Source of the DNA: Nothopassalora personata
Taxonomy: Eukaryota > Ascomycota > Dothideomycetes > Mycosphaerellales > Mycosphaerellaceae
Assembly: GCA_033816765.1 (NCBI GenBank)
Contig: CM066287.1
Location: 2,356,001 to 2,420,000 of the forward strand
Direction of reading: 5' to 3'
DNA: 64,000 nt
Of this stretch, positions 18,987 to 30,252 are shown piece after piece. The notes under the pieces were generated by a model. The model was not told the origin of the DNA, did no database searches, and saw only the letters and a list, made by a program, of their open reading frames with translations. Position 1 is the first letter of the stretch, and each line of letters starts with the position of its first letter. The position numbers and the translations under genes are program-made.

Positions 18987-21819
18987 CTACAGCGGAGCAG
19001 CTCCTCTAGCCTGCTTCATAAGCAGCGTCAAGTTGTCCACGAAACCCTCGACAACAGGCATGAACGCATTCGGCCGTCCTGCTGCCAAAAGGTTAGCCTG
19101 GTCACGTGCCACATTGGCATCCAGCTCCAATTCCAGCTCGTAGGTGGGATCCATATTTGCAGTGTCCACACGCGTCAAGTCGATCGCAAAAGTGTTGTTC
19201 AAGTGCTTGTACGAAACTCTGTCCTTGTTACGGCCAGGCCTTCTCTTTTCCGGGCGTGGCTCGTGGGTGAGCGCATCGGGATCAATGTCTTCGCCCATGA
19301 AATTGACTTCAAGGTTCATGGAAATCCGGATATCGTAGTGACCGTTGGCGCCGTAAATGTGCAAGTCGTCACTGCTGCAGGTTAGTGTTTGGTCTTGGAG
19401 CAGCTTCGGCAAAAACTCACGCTATCTTAATCTTCACGAGACGAGCGACTACCCGACCACTTTTGTTCTCCGTCGTTGTACGCAGACTGAGTTCGCGTCC
19501 GCGAGGTCTGCCAGCGTTTCGGTGAGCTGCTTCAGGCAGCATGTCATAGCCGGCCTTGCTCAAGGGAAGGAAGTGATCGGTCTCGTGGGTGTGCTTGTAA
19601 TGGATCTTCTGCCGACTCGGATCTTTCGATGCCCTCTGGGTCTCTTCGTTCAAGAAGAGGTTCATGTGTTTGTGCTCATCTTGGTTCATCCGGGATTCGA
19701 AGCTCACTTGGTAGTCTTGGAACAAAACGCACGCGTTCTGAACAGGAAGCCAGAGACGTCTATCGTTCGCATCTGTGAGCGTGCCAACTTTTGCCTCAAT
19801 CTCGATGGTTCCTTTTCGAGGATCGCGGCCAATATCGGGATTCTTTTGAAAGTTGTGATAGAGCCAGTCGGCGACCAACTTGTTCATCTGAGAGAGTGGC
19901 TTGTGACCTTGGATTGACCTCTCCCACGGTATTCCGAGGGCTTGTCGAGCTAGGATGAGGTCTTCGTCCAGGTGAGAATCCTGATGCCCAGCCTTATCGC
20001 TAGAGCCATTCGATTGAGGTGGAGGTACAGGCGGAGGCTGCCCGTTCGTCTGATGGCGGATTTGTGCATCGTCTTCCGGGGGCTGTGCGAGGCTTCGCGC
20101 AGGATCTTGGTGTTGTCGCGGAGCCGAGGCCTCTCTGCTGTTAAGCGCAATGCCAGGCTCTCGCGATCGGGGATTGCTTGGGTGCAAGTGTGCCCAGATG
20201 GGACGTTCTCGATATTTGCGACTCCGGCCGCGCTTTGCAGGAGGCTCGACAAAAGACTGGGGGTCTGCGGGGCGCTTTAGAGGTCTCGAATCGGCGACTT
20301 CGGGCGCAGACACATCGCTTGAGCGCGGGTGCGATAAACGGTGTTCAGGCATTCCGTCAGATTGCGACTGTGAGTGGTAGTGTATTGATGAAGCGGGTGT
20401 GAGTGGTTGTTCCTGCTTGATGTTACTTTGCGACAGCTTGTGCGATCGTGAAGAGACTGCCGATGGCGCTGGTGACGGCCGTGAGTACTGCTGTGATTGC
20501 GCTGTGTCTTGTGTCGAGTGCACAGCTTGAGACAGACCGCCTTCCTGCGTCGCATGATATTGTTGTTGTGCGTGCGAAGTCGGTGTCAGCAAGTGAGCCA
20601 TTGGCATCTTTTGGTGTTGGTGCTGAAGCGGGATGTTATTTTCCGGCTGACACAAAGGATTTCCATTCACAGGTTGCGCGGGCCATGAGCCAGATGTTTG
20701 CGAGGACGCTTGTGAGACCTCACTAGTCGGGTACGGTTGTTGTGGCTGTGCGTAGCCCGGTATGGGTTGTTGCCCGTGAGCAGGTGTCACTGATTGCTGC
20801 GGCGCCACACTCACACCAGGCTGTAATGAGCTTCGTGCACTGTACACCTCCTGCTGGCTGCTTTGCCGGGAACCAAGGGATGGTGGCCGCGGATGGCTCT
20901 TCGGACTGACGGACTCGCTCTTCTCGCGCGTCTGATCCTGCGAAGTGCGATAGTGATCACTTGTCCTCTGCTGCTGTGGAGATGGCTGACCGTACGCTGC
21001 AGGCGATGCAATCGTTTGACCTATAGATTGATGGTGTGCCGGCGAGGTCGTGATCATGCCATTCGAAGTACCAGAAAACGTCCGAGCGTGGTAGGGACTC
21101 GTGATATCGATCTGACTGTTGGAATGTCTCTGGGGTAATTGAGGTGGGCCCAGTGGGGTCGACGGTTGCGAGGAGTGATAGTAGTGTGTCGGCGGTGGCT
21201 GCTGGGGAGGAGGATGGCCCATAGTCGCCATAGGACTCTGGCGCATTGAATGTGGCGTTTGGCTATGATGCGAGGATGGCGTTGGGGACAGAGATTGATG
21301 CGCATTGTGAGGCCGAGAGAATTGGCCGACAGAGGGAGACGGCTGGGCAAAGCCATGGCTCGGCGGCGGCGCACCTGGCGTCGTCGCCGAGAATCCATCG
21401 TATGGTCTGTATGGCTGTTGCGGAGGATGGGCAGGCTGCGCTGATATCGGACTCTGTGCGGGCTGTTGCTGTGGTGGGAAGGGATACTGCCCACCACCAG
21501 GCGCATGCGATGGAGTCTGCAGAGGCGTCAGACCTCGACCCTGCGGCTGCCCTGGTGGAGCGATCGACGCTGAAGGTGGACCGTATAATAGTGGTGTCGC
21601 CAGGCCTGGTCGTGATTGTGGTTCATAGCCCCCTCCTCCTCCTCCTCCTCCTCCTCCTCCACCACCACCGCCAGGATTTGCGCCGTTCTGCGCCGGGCCG
21701 GGAGTCACTTGCGATGCGCTCCCTCTGCTGGACGCGGGCGGAGAGCTCTGTGAGCCGGTCGATGACTTCTTAGGCGGGGTTAGTCCATCCCCATCGTTGA
21801 GCATCGCTGACAGATCCAT
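18987..21819 (-). CDS. CET1: mRNA-capping RNA 5'-triphosphatase (Cet1-like, tunnel metalloenzyme)
   Basis: Exons are 21819-19421 and 19374-18987, separated by a 46-bp intron (GTGAGT...CTGCAG). The predicted protein has 928 residues. The catalytic domain occupies about residues 625-928: strand motif TIEIEAKVG (Glu673, Glu675), DRVSYKHLNNTFAIDLTRV and YELELELD (Glu879, 881, 883) supply the metal-binding glutamates and tunnel residues of the fungal/viral triphosphatase family. The enzyme removes the gamma phosphate from nascent mRNA so that guanylyltransferase can add the cap. Roughly 600 N-terminal residues are disordered (Gln/Pro/Ser/His-rich), including 15 consecutive glycines, far more than the N-terminal region of yeast Cet1 (549 residues in total). 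The acceptor is CTGCAGCAG, so use of the second AG would delete one serine. The gene is divergent from RPN2. Confidence 0.9.
21628..21672. repeat. Trinucleotide repeat encoding 15 glycines
   Basis: A CCT/TCC tract on the plus strand, followed by ACC units, encodes a run of 15 Gly near residues 50-64 of the RNA triphosphatase on the minus strand. It is likely length-variable between isolates. Confidence 0.85.
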
Positions 21820-22819
21820 CGTGACTCTGGGCTCGCCGGCTGCTGTGCCCCACTCGTGTATCTGCTCTTGCTGTGACTATCGCCGGACCTGCCTGCCTGA
21901 CACTTTCCCATCCAATGTCGCCTTATTACGTCGCGCACGCTGTCGCTGATTGCGCCGGCGCTCACGCCATGTGTGATGCTCGTCTAGAAATCGTCTTCTC
22001 GTGGGCGCTCCTTGGATCGAGGCGTTCGTCAAGGGATCCAGCCGCAGGTCGAGCCTGTCGTTGCGCGCTCGCGGTATTCAATCCAAAAAGCGGGCAGTTT
22101 ACATGGGCACAGTCAGCTGGCAGAGGAGTGCGCGATGATATTACAAGTCATGAAGAAAGACGCGATGCCTCAAAGAGCAGACAGACGCTTGGCGAACGTG
22201 GCTTTGGTGGAGATCGGGTAGATCTACTTTCTGGCTATGGCAGCTGCTGAGATATAGGTCTGATGGGACAGGGCGGCAGAGTATGCAGTCGTCGCGCGCA
22301 GGTGAATGGAATCTATGTACGAGTAGTTGGGACCACCACACGCTATGTGAGTGGCCAAACACGACAGCGAGGTCTTCACGAGCAGAGAGCAGTTCGCGCG
22401 ACGTAGTAGTTTTCTAGCACCAAGCACCGGCGAAGGAGGAAGGTTTCGCCGGCTGGAGCTGGAGGCTGCCCGATGATGCGTGTCGTGCTTGCCTGCGCGA
22501 AGCTGCGCTCTGTTGTTCACTACTACTGATCACGAGTCCACCACCACCATCACCACCACCACCCATCAGCCCTCCACCCCGCATATATTCTACGCGGCCC
22601 TGTATTAGCATAGCACTGACCCGCCATCCTCTTCTGGCCGCCTTGCCACTTCACAGCACGAGAAACACTTCCACGCCAGTCCATCAAGTCCGCCGCGGCG
22701 ACTCGAAGTTCCTGGCACTTTCGCAATCAACGACTGTGTCGACACGACGACACCCGCCATCAACGCCATCACTGTGCACTGCACGAGAGGACAGAAAGTA
22801 GACGGAGGGGCACAGCACA
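21820..22819. promoter_or_regulatory. 1-kb divergent promoter region between CET1 and RPN2
   Basis: The two divergent ATGs are 1 kb apart. The RPN2-proximal side has a CCACCACCATCACC-type pyrimidine-rich run at about 22540-22575 and a CATATATTC box at 22581. I see no gene and no perfect proteasome-control element. Confidence 0.45.
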
Positions 22820-25800
22820 ATGGTCGGACTCACGTCTGCAGCCGGTCTGGTGGGCTTCTTGTCCGAGCCAGACCCGGCGTTGCAGGCGTTTGCCCTCGAG
22901 CGACTCAACACGCAGATCGACGCCGTATGGACAGAGGTTTCGGGCTCCATTGGACAAATGTGAGTGGACATACATCCTCGATGGGAAGCACCACCGTCGT
23001 GCTGTTCTCGATAAACATGTGACGCGCGCGATGTGGCTGTTTGTGCTACAGATATGCTGACAACACTGCTACAGAGAAGCACTCTATGAAGATGAAACCT
23101 TCTCCCACCGCGAGCTGGCCGCTCTTGTACTATCCAAAGTCTACTACCAACTGCAGGAATACGACGAGTCGATGGTCTTCGCCCTCGGCGCTGGCAAGCT
23201 GTTCAAGTCGGAACACGCTGGCGAGTACGAGGAGACCATCGTTGCGAAATGCGTCGACACCTACATCTCGCTCTGCGCTCTACACAATCCACCAACACCC
23301 GCCTCTGCGCTCGGCCGACACGCTTCGCAAGACCTCGACAACGCTGCCGCCGCGGGTGGTTCGCCCACAACACCCTTCTCGCAGTCGGCTATCCCCTCGA
23401 AGTCGCTGCTATCTCGTGAGGACGAAAAGACATGGGACACTTCGGCGCCGGGTGGCGGCAACGCAGGCGTTCCAGGAGCACATCCGCACCCTCTGACTTT
23501 GCCCAATCCAGTCAAGAAGAATCTGCAGGCGGTCATCAGGAGCATCTTCGAGAGCTGCTACGAGGTTGGTGCATACAAGCAGGTTGTCGGTATCGCAGTG
23601 GAGGCGCGGAACATGGAGGTCCTGAAGGAGGCCATTCTGCGATCAAGTCAGGACGAGAAGAGCAAGGGCCAGAAAGCTGCAAATGTGTCTGCAGGCCAGA
23701 CTGAGGACCTTATGGAGTACGTTCTGGATATCTGCATGAACGTGGTGCAGGAGCGTGGCCTTCGAAATGAGATTTTGAAGCTCATTCTAGACTTGCTGAA
23801 CGACATCCCAAGCCCGGACTACTTCGCGATTGCTAAATGTGTCGTGTACCTCAATCAGCAATCGATGGCCTCGGATATGCTTCGCCAATTGGTACAGAAG
23901 GGCGACGGAAAGTCCTTGGCCATCGCGTATCAGCTCTCTTTCGATCTTTATGAGAACGGCACGCAAGAGTTCCTGCAGAAAGTCATGGATGAGCTACCCG
24001 AGGACGAAGAGGTGGAGAAAGCAGAGGAGTCGCGGATGAACGGTGATGCTGTTCGTCCAGCAACACCACACCCCAATCAGAGCGAGAACGCAGCCGAGTC
24101 AGACCAGCTCCTGTCTGAGCTCAACGATTCTGCCGGAGCGCCCCAGACATCCACTGTCGTCACCTCTCGAACGAAGCCGAAGCCCGAGACTGAAGCTCAA
24201 AAGAAGGCTTTCACGTCGATACGGGAGATCTTGCGAGGGACAAAGAGCATCGAGCTGAATCTCGAATTCCTGTATCGCGCAGCACACACCGACCGAGCCA
24301 TTCTCAACAAGATCCGAGACTCATTGGAGGCACGGAACAGTATCTTCCACACCTCTGTCACTTTCGCCAATGCGTTCATGAATGCAGGCACTACAGTCGA
24401 CAGCTTTTTCCGAGATAACCTTGAGTGGCTGGGTAAGGCAGTGAACTGGAGCAAGTTCACCGCAACCGCAGCCCTCGGTGTGATTCATCGTGGTAACCTC
24501 AATAACGGCCAAAAGCTTCTCGAGCCTTACTTGCCGAAGGAGAATGCAAATGCCAGCGCTGGCAGCACATACAGCCAAGGCGGCTCACTCTTCGCCCTGG
24601 GTCTGATCTACACAAACCACGGTACACACGTATTGGACTATCTCAGACGACAGTTCAAGGCCACGCAAGAAGAGGTCGTGCAGCACGGCGGTGCCCTCGG
24701 ATTGGGCGTCGCTGGCATGGCTACTGGCTCCGACGAGATCTACGAAGAGTTGAAGAACGTGCTTTATGCTGATTCTGCCATTAATGGCGAAGCAGTTGGT
24801 CTTGCCATGGGTCTTGTCATGCTCGGGACTGGCAACAACCGCGCCATTGATGACATGATACAGTACGCCCACGACACCCAACACGAGAAGATTGTCCGCG
24901 GTCTGGCCATGGGTATGGCGCTCATCAACTACAACCGGCAGGAGAGCGCCGATGAGCTCATTGGTGGTCTTCTGGAAGACGCCGATCCAGCTCTCCGATA
25001 CGGTGGTGTCATGACCGTAGCATTGGCATATGCTGGCAGCGGCAACAACAAGGCCGTAAGGCGGCTGCTGCATCTGGCTGTCTCCGATACCAGTGACGAC
25101 GTGAGAAGATCGGCGGTCATGAGCTTGGGCTTCGTCCTCTTCAGAAAGCCTGGCAGTGTGCCCAGAATGGTCGAACTCTTGGCCGAAAGCTACAATCCTC
25201 ATGTGCGATACGGTGCCACGATGGCGCTGGGCATTGCATGTGCAGGCACTGGGCTCGATGAGGCCATCGACTTGCTTGAACCAATGATGAAGGACTCTGT
25301 TGACTTTGTTAGACAAGGAGCCTTCATCTCCATGGCCATGATCATGGTGCAACAGAACGACGCCATGAACCCGAAAGTGAGCGCCCTGCGGAAGCAGCTC
25401 CAAAAGGCGGTCGGCGATCGACACGAAGATGCCATGGCCAAGTTTGGTTGTGCTCTCGCTCTCGGAATCATCGATGCGGGCGGCCGAAACTGCACAATCA
25501 GCCTTCAAACACAGACTGGCAACCTCAATATGGCCGCGATCGTCGGCATGTCTGTGTTCCTGCAGTACTGGTACTGGTTCCCGCTGACTCACTTCCTCGC
25601 GCTTTCCTTCTCGCCGACTTCAATTATCGGTGTCGACTCAGATCTCGAGATCCCAAGCTTCACCTTCCACAGTAACACGAGACCAAGCATGTTCGACTAC
25701 CCACCCGAGGTCGAAGTCAAGACGGAGGAAGCGCCGGAGAAGGTCAAGACCGCAGTGCTGTCAACCACCGCTCAGGCGAAGCGGAGGAGGCTGGCCAAGG

Positions 25801-26396
25801 ACAGGCAGAACCGACGTGAGAGCATGGACATTGATCCAACGCCCACCACTCCCAAGCCCGATTCCGCCGACACAGACAAGATGGACGACAATGTCATTGA
25901 CACGAGTAAGATCGGCGAGGACAAAGACGGTGAGAAGGAGAGCAGTAAGAAGAAGCTCGAGAAGGAGAAGGTTGGCTATGAGCTCGAGAACATGAGCCGT
26001 GTCCTGCCTGCACAGATCAAGTACATCAGCTTCGCGCCGGACGGACGATACCAACCGGTGAAGAAGGCAAGTCTTCATTCTGTTACCTTAGGTTCAGCAT
26101 TCGCTAACTGTTTTTAGCCTACTGGCGGCGTCATCCTGCTTCACGACGAACAAGCTGGCGAAGAGAAGAACCTGATTGAGCTCAAGGCTCGCAAGAAGAC
26201 GACATCGGCCGCAGCGGCACCCGGCGCACAGCCACCCTCAAACGATACGGCAATGACCGATGCCGCAGCCGCATCCCTTGGTGGCGCCGCAGCAGCAGCT
26301 GGCGTGCTGACAGCCGTTGATGAAGATGAAGACGGCGAGGAGGCGCCCGTTCCGGATGAGTTCGAGGTGGATGAAGACGATACCACGGCCGAATAG
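22820..26396 (+). CDS. RPN2: 26S proteasome regulatory subunit Rpn2 (PSMD1)
   Basis: Three exons: 22820-22959, 23075-26066 and 26118-26396, giving 1136 residues. Intron 1 (115 bp) is GTGAGT...CTACAG and restores GSIGQIEALYEDETFS. Intron 2 (51 bp) begins GCAAGT and ends TTTTTAG; only this GC-AG pair keeps the frame and yields YQPVKKPTGGVILLHDEQ. Residues about 410-790 hold the proteasome/cyclosome repeats, with recurrent GxxLGLG-type units (GGALGLGVAGMATG, VGLAMGLVMLGTGN, YGATMALGIACAGTG). Rpn2 is the toroidal scaffold of the 19S base that anchors the Rpn1/Rpn13 side and the ATPase ring. A Lys/Glu-rich linker and an acidic tail ending PDEFEVDEDDTTAE follow; the C-terminus is the expected docking site for the ubiquitin receptor Rpn13. 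Confidence 0.95.
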
Positions 26397-26939
26397 CCTC
26401 GTCGTGGTAGGTATACAACATTTCTTCCAGGACTATGGGATGCCTGGAATGACGATCCAGATGATGGGTAGCCACGGTATTATCGCCGCAGCATCACTGC
26501 ACGAGTTGCTGGACGGAACAGTCCATTACTCTGGCCTCAACGGAAGGCTTGTCGTAGTGCGCTGGAAGAGTGCCCACGACCATGTACTGTAGATATCTCG
26601 GACTGGAAGCGATAGTCGCAACTGCCATCCGCACATGCGTGGTGGAGTGGGTCGCAGAGAGTCTTTTGTATAACTAATCATCAGAACTTTCAACGTTCAT
26701 TTTTTCTTCCGTCGAGCCTTAAGATATCGGATGGCACTACCCTCATCCTCGTGGACGCAGGGAGGTTCCTCACTTACAAGGCAAGATACTGATCCCTGGA
26801 GGACTGGAAGTCATCGGCAGCAAGGTTTCTGGGGTCTGTCCTGCCGTGGACCGTGAAGTACTGGGTGCTGAATCTGATGTTTGGGTGCGGTTATCGAGAT
26901 CGGGACAGCCTTTAGTATCTACGAACTCAGGATGAAGCT
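26397..26939. other. RPN2 3' flank
   Basis: This is 3' UTR and spacer at ordinary base composition. I see no gene in it. It ends where the AT-rich island begins. Confidence 0.5.
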
Positions 26940-27540
26940 AGTTAGGATGTTGTTAGAGAGACCCTATCTTTCTTATCTATTATAACTTGTTTAATACACG
27001 TCTAAAATAGACCCTTTTTATTTTATTAAATAGCTTATTATAGTATCTTTTCATTTTAGTAATAACGTACTATAGTATTTATTACTTACTAGATACAGAA
27101 AGCTAGAACTTACTATAAGATTATTCTAATCTAGAGTAGGTACTATTATATTATAGGTTAGTTAGTATAAATATAAGGCATATTAAAGGGGAATTTAAAA
27201 GGAGACTATATTATGTATATATCTATCTAGAATCAAAGATACTATAAATAAAAAGACTATAGGGAACTATATAAGGTTACTTAATTCTTAGTAGCCACTA
27301 CCTTAGGATTCATTATACTATAGCCTTTATATATACTTAGATCGCCATATGGTAGATAGTAAAGAACGCGTTAGATTACACTTATATTAATAAAGAGAGT
27401 AGCTTTATAGTGTATAGCTATATCTTATTTATCCTTCCTATTAGATAGTAAGATTCATGGATAAGGTCCACTTTAATGTTTATGTTAAATGGAGTATATA
27501 AGATATACGAATCAGGAGCGTAATTATAAGGACTTTAGTT
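26940..27540. repeat. TpA-saturated AT-rich island, RIP-like repeat relic
   Basis: Base composition changes abruptly to AT-rich for about 600 bp and back again. In 27061-27120 I count 14 TpA, one CpA and no TpG by hand. Depletion of CpA/TpG with excess TpA is the signature of repeat-induced point mutation, so this is probably a heavily mutated transposon fragment. Stop codons occur in all frames, and no terminal repeats or coding remnants can be recognised. Confidence 0.7.
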
Positions 27541-28467
27541 TGCTTGAAGCGGGAGATGGCGATGATATTTCAGAGTCCGCACAACAACGACAACGAAGAC
27601 ATGAATTACGATGACTCATGTACCACGAGATTCGGCAGAACCAAACTGATGGGCCTGACGGATTGTCAGGCCCTCGTTCCACGTGGTTGCCGCATGACCG
27701 TTTCAGCGAGTCGAAATGGTTCAACGTAACCTCATTCATCGCAGCACGTCGTGCGACGGATCCAACCATGGAGCCTTCAGTGGGTACGTCCAGATGCGAG
27801 ATGTAAGCGCGCCGCTGCTGCATCTCATCGCTAGTCCACCTGATGTCGATCCCTGGACCAACAGACCGAGTGTATCCCAGTGCAGATCGAAGAACCTCAT
27901 CATACCACTAAAAACAGCGCCAGACGACGGAGCTACGAACTGCGTGTGCTTGATGACTAGCAGCTGTCATCGTGAAAGACTGCTGCGGGCCACGTCTCTC
28001 GTTCCACCACGCGAGAGCCACTCCTTGCTCATCGAGTGCCGTGTAACACAGCACAGCAGCAGCCAGCCACCACTCACTACCTATCCAGCTATCTCGCGCG
28101 AGAACAGCTCGTGGGCGGGTCCATTTCCATGCGTGGTGTTCTCGTAACCGTAGTCTTCGTGCTTCCCTTGAGATTCTTGACTCGTATGTCCAGCATTATC
28201 CCAGCAGTGCAGAAAGGCTCTAATCGCCTTGCTGCTCGAAGCCGCAGTACCATCTAAGGACCTCCCTCGCCCGCTCATCCTTTCACACACCCTACTACTG
28301 ACTACCAGAACTTCGAGTCTCACCCGCTTCAGACTGAATCTCGACCAATACGATACTGTTCAGGCCCTGACGACGTTCTGGATGCATGAGCACATCGCCT
28401 GGCAATGACTAGTGCGCTGCCACGAGGACGACGAATGAAGAGGCTTCAGCATTGGTAAAGCAGAGAA
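27541..28467. other. Spacer between the AT-rich island and the rhodopsin-like gene
   Basis: Composition is ordinary again from 27541. Open frames up to 143 codons exist (27716-28147, plus strand) but show no motif or natural-looking protein. The last few hundred bases must hold the promoter of the downstream gene. Confidence 0.4.
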
Positions 28468-29927
28468 ATGGAATTACCTCCGCTGGACGTGATCCTGTCA
28501 TGGCCGACTCCGAGTTACGATGATCCGCCGAAGAGGGGAGATGCTTTACTGGCGCTTCTAATCATCTTTTCTATACTGGTGTTCTTGGCGGTAGTCGGGC
28601 GATACTACTCGCGCATCGTAATCAAGAAATGGCTCGGCTGGGACGATGCCATGATCACGCTGGCGTTGGTGGGCATTGGCGCGTATCGCACCGCACAGAT
28701 TCGGAGCTGATATGATAGTAGATCTTTACTATTGGTATGAATGCCACTGTTATTCTCGCGAATCGCAAATACGGATGGGACAGGCATTTGTGGGACGTGA
28801 GACCGACTCTGTATCAGAACGCGAGCATCGTAGCCTTCACGGCGAAGCTCTTGTTTGTGGAAGCGGCGACTTGCACGCGCATGTCGCTTATATTCTTCTA
28901 TTACCGACTGGTCAGGGATAGTGGCGTCGAGTGGTTTGTGTGGGTACTGCACGCCAGCATGTTCTTCGTGGTGGGTCTCAGCATCGCGTTCACCTTGTTG
29001 GGCATCTTCCTATGCGCGTAAGTTCTCGCGCTCGTCCTTGAAGATCAGTGAAGCTAACCCATTGAGCAGTCCTGTGCAGGCATACTGGGTCTTCCCACCA
29101 ATAGCTGGTCACAAATGCTTGGACGAAGGCACGGCGACCCTCATCGTTGGCATCTTCAATTGTGTCGCTGACCTCCTGACTACTGTACTGCCAATACCGC
29201 TCGTGGTTCGGCTGAAAATGCCGGTTCGCCAACGGCTAGGAGTATGCATGCTGCTATGCCTTGGCGTCCTCGTAACAGTGGCGGGCATTGTGCGCACGTA
29301 TTACATCTGGCAATCGTTGATTAACAGTTGGGACGGGACATGGTTCAGTTATCCTCTATGGATATGCGCTGCTATCGAAATCGATGTCGGCGTGGTAAGT
29401 CTTGGCCGCAAACATCTAAGACGCGGGACTGACTTAAGTGGACAGATATGCGCCTGTGCTCCCGCGCTCAAGCCTCTACTCCACAAACCATTGTTCCAAG
29501 CATCAAGTCTGGTCACATCGATACTCAGCTCGCTGAAGACTCTAGGAGCAGCGCCGAAGACCCGAAGGACGTCTCGACCAGTACCCGATCCACAAAGTCA
29601 ATGTTGCGCCCGCCGTTCGCGAAAAGAAGTCGTGGCGACTCAGTCTGGGACGGCGATGAAGAACACGGCATGCTACGTCTAGATCGGGACGGGCTAGAAA
29701 AGGGCCCAACCGCGGTGCATGTTCCACAGAGCGAGCGGGATATTGAGTCCAGAACCAGCATAATACGAAAATGGTCCAATCGACGTCGTGGAAGTCCGCG
29801 GCGGCAACCTACGTTAGAGATCCTGATGACGCAGGAGATTGAGCAGGTGTCATACACTGCGGTGGCTGCTCCGCACGGCAGTGATCACTCTGCCCAAAGG
29901 ACCTCACAAGCGATTGAATTTCGATGA
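28468..29927 (+). CDS. Fungal rhodopsin-like integral membrane protein (seven-helix), 3' end unresolved
   Basis: Exons 28468-28668, 28722-29017, 29070-29394 and 29446 onward are supported by splice signals and phase; introns are 53, 52 and 51 bp, the first with donor GTGGGC. The product starts MELPPLDVIL and has about seven membrane helices with the hallmarks of the ascomycete 'rhodopsin domain' family: WDDAMITLALIFTIG, NRKYGWDRHLWDV, SLIFFYYRL, CAPVQAYW and ICACAPALKPLL. The family includes Pth11-like and CFEM-lacking receptor-like proteins; ligand and role are unknown, and it is not retinal-binding opsin. After ICACAPALKPLL the frame stops at 29682, whereas a second frame stays open to 29927 and reads like a natural charged tail (DSVWDGDEEHGMLRLDRDG). 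A small fourth intron or a frameshift is needed to join them; candidate donors near 29493-29512 are weak. Confidence 0.75.
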
Positions 29928-30252
29928 CGATGATCGATGTGTTACTGAGCTGTTTGGACGTTTTGGAGAACGGAATCTCGATGGACTGTATGAGACCTCT
30001 TTGTGGGAATGGCTGGGGAAGATACCCGGAGGGTGGAGTCGGTATGTAAGATGACATGATATGATTGTGTCGACATATACAGAGAATCTGAGTACGGCGC
30101 ATGCACGAAAATAAAAACGAGGTAAGAAACTCATATGCTTTCGTGAAGCTATAGAGGAGCACGATTGCTTCGAGCATACAGCTGAAGAGCCAAATCATAG
30201 CAGTCACCGGCCAGTAGTAACAGACAGAAAAATGCATCAGCGAATGAGCACC
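29928..30252. other. Convergent 3' region
   Basis: This lies between the rhodopsin-like gene and the MSH5 stop codon and contains 3' UTR sequence, with A/T-rich runs such as AAAATAAAAACGA at about 30108. No gene is seen. Confidence 0.5.

Noticed and set aside
22640..22665. Possible proteasome-control element upstream of RPN2 (TTGCCACTT)
   Set aside because: It matches the yeast element GGTGGCAAA only partly, and Rpn4-type control is not established for this lineage.
24585..25592. 335-codon minus-strand open frame
   Set aside because: Antisense to the Rpn2 repeat region, which has unmistakable proteasome/cyclosome repeats on the plus strand.
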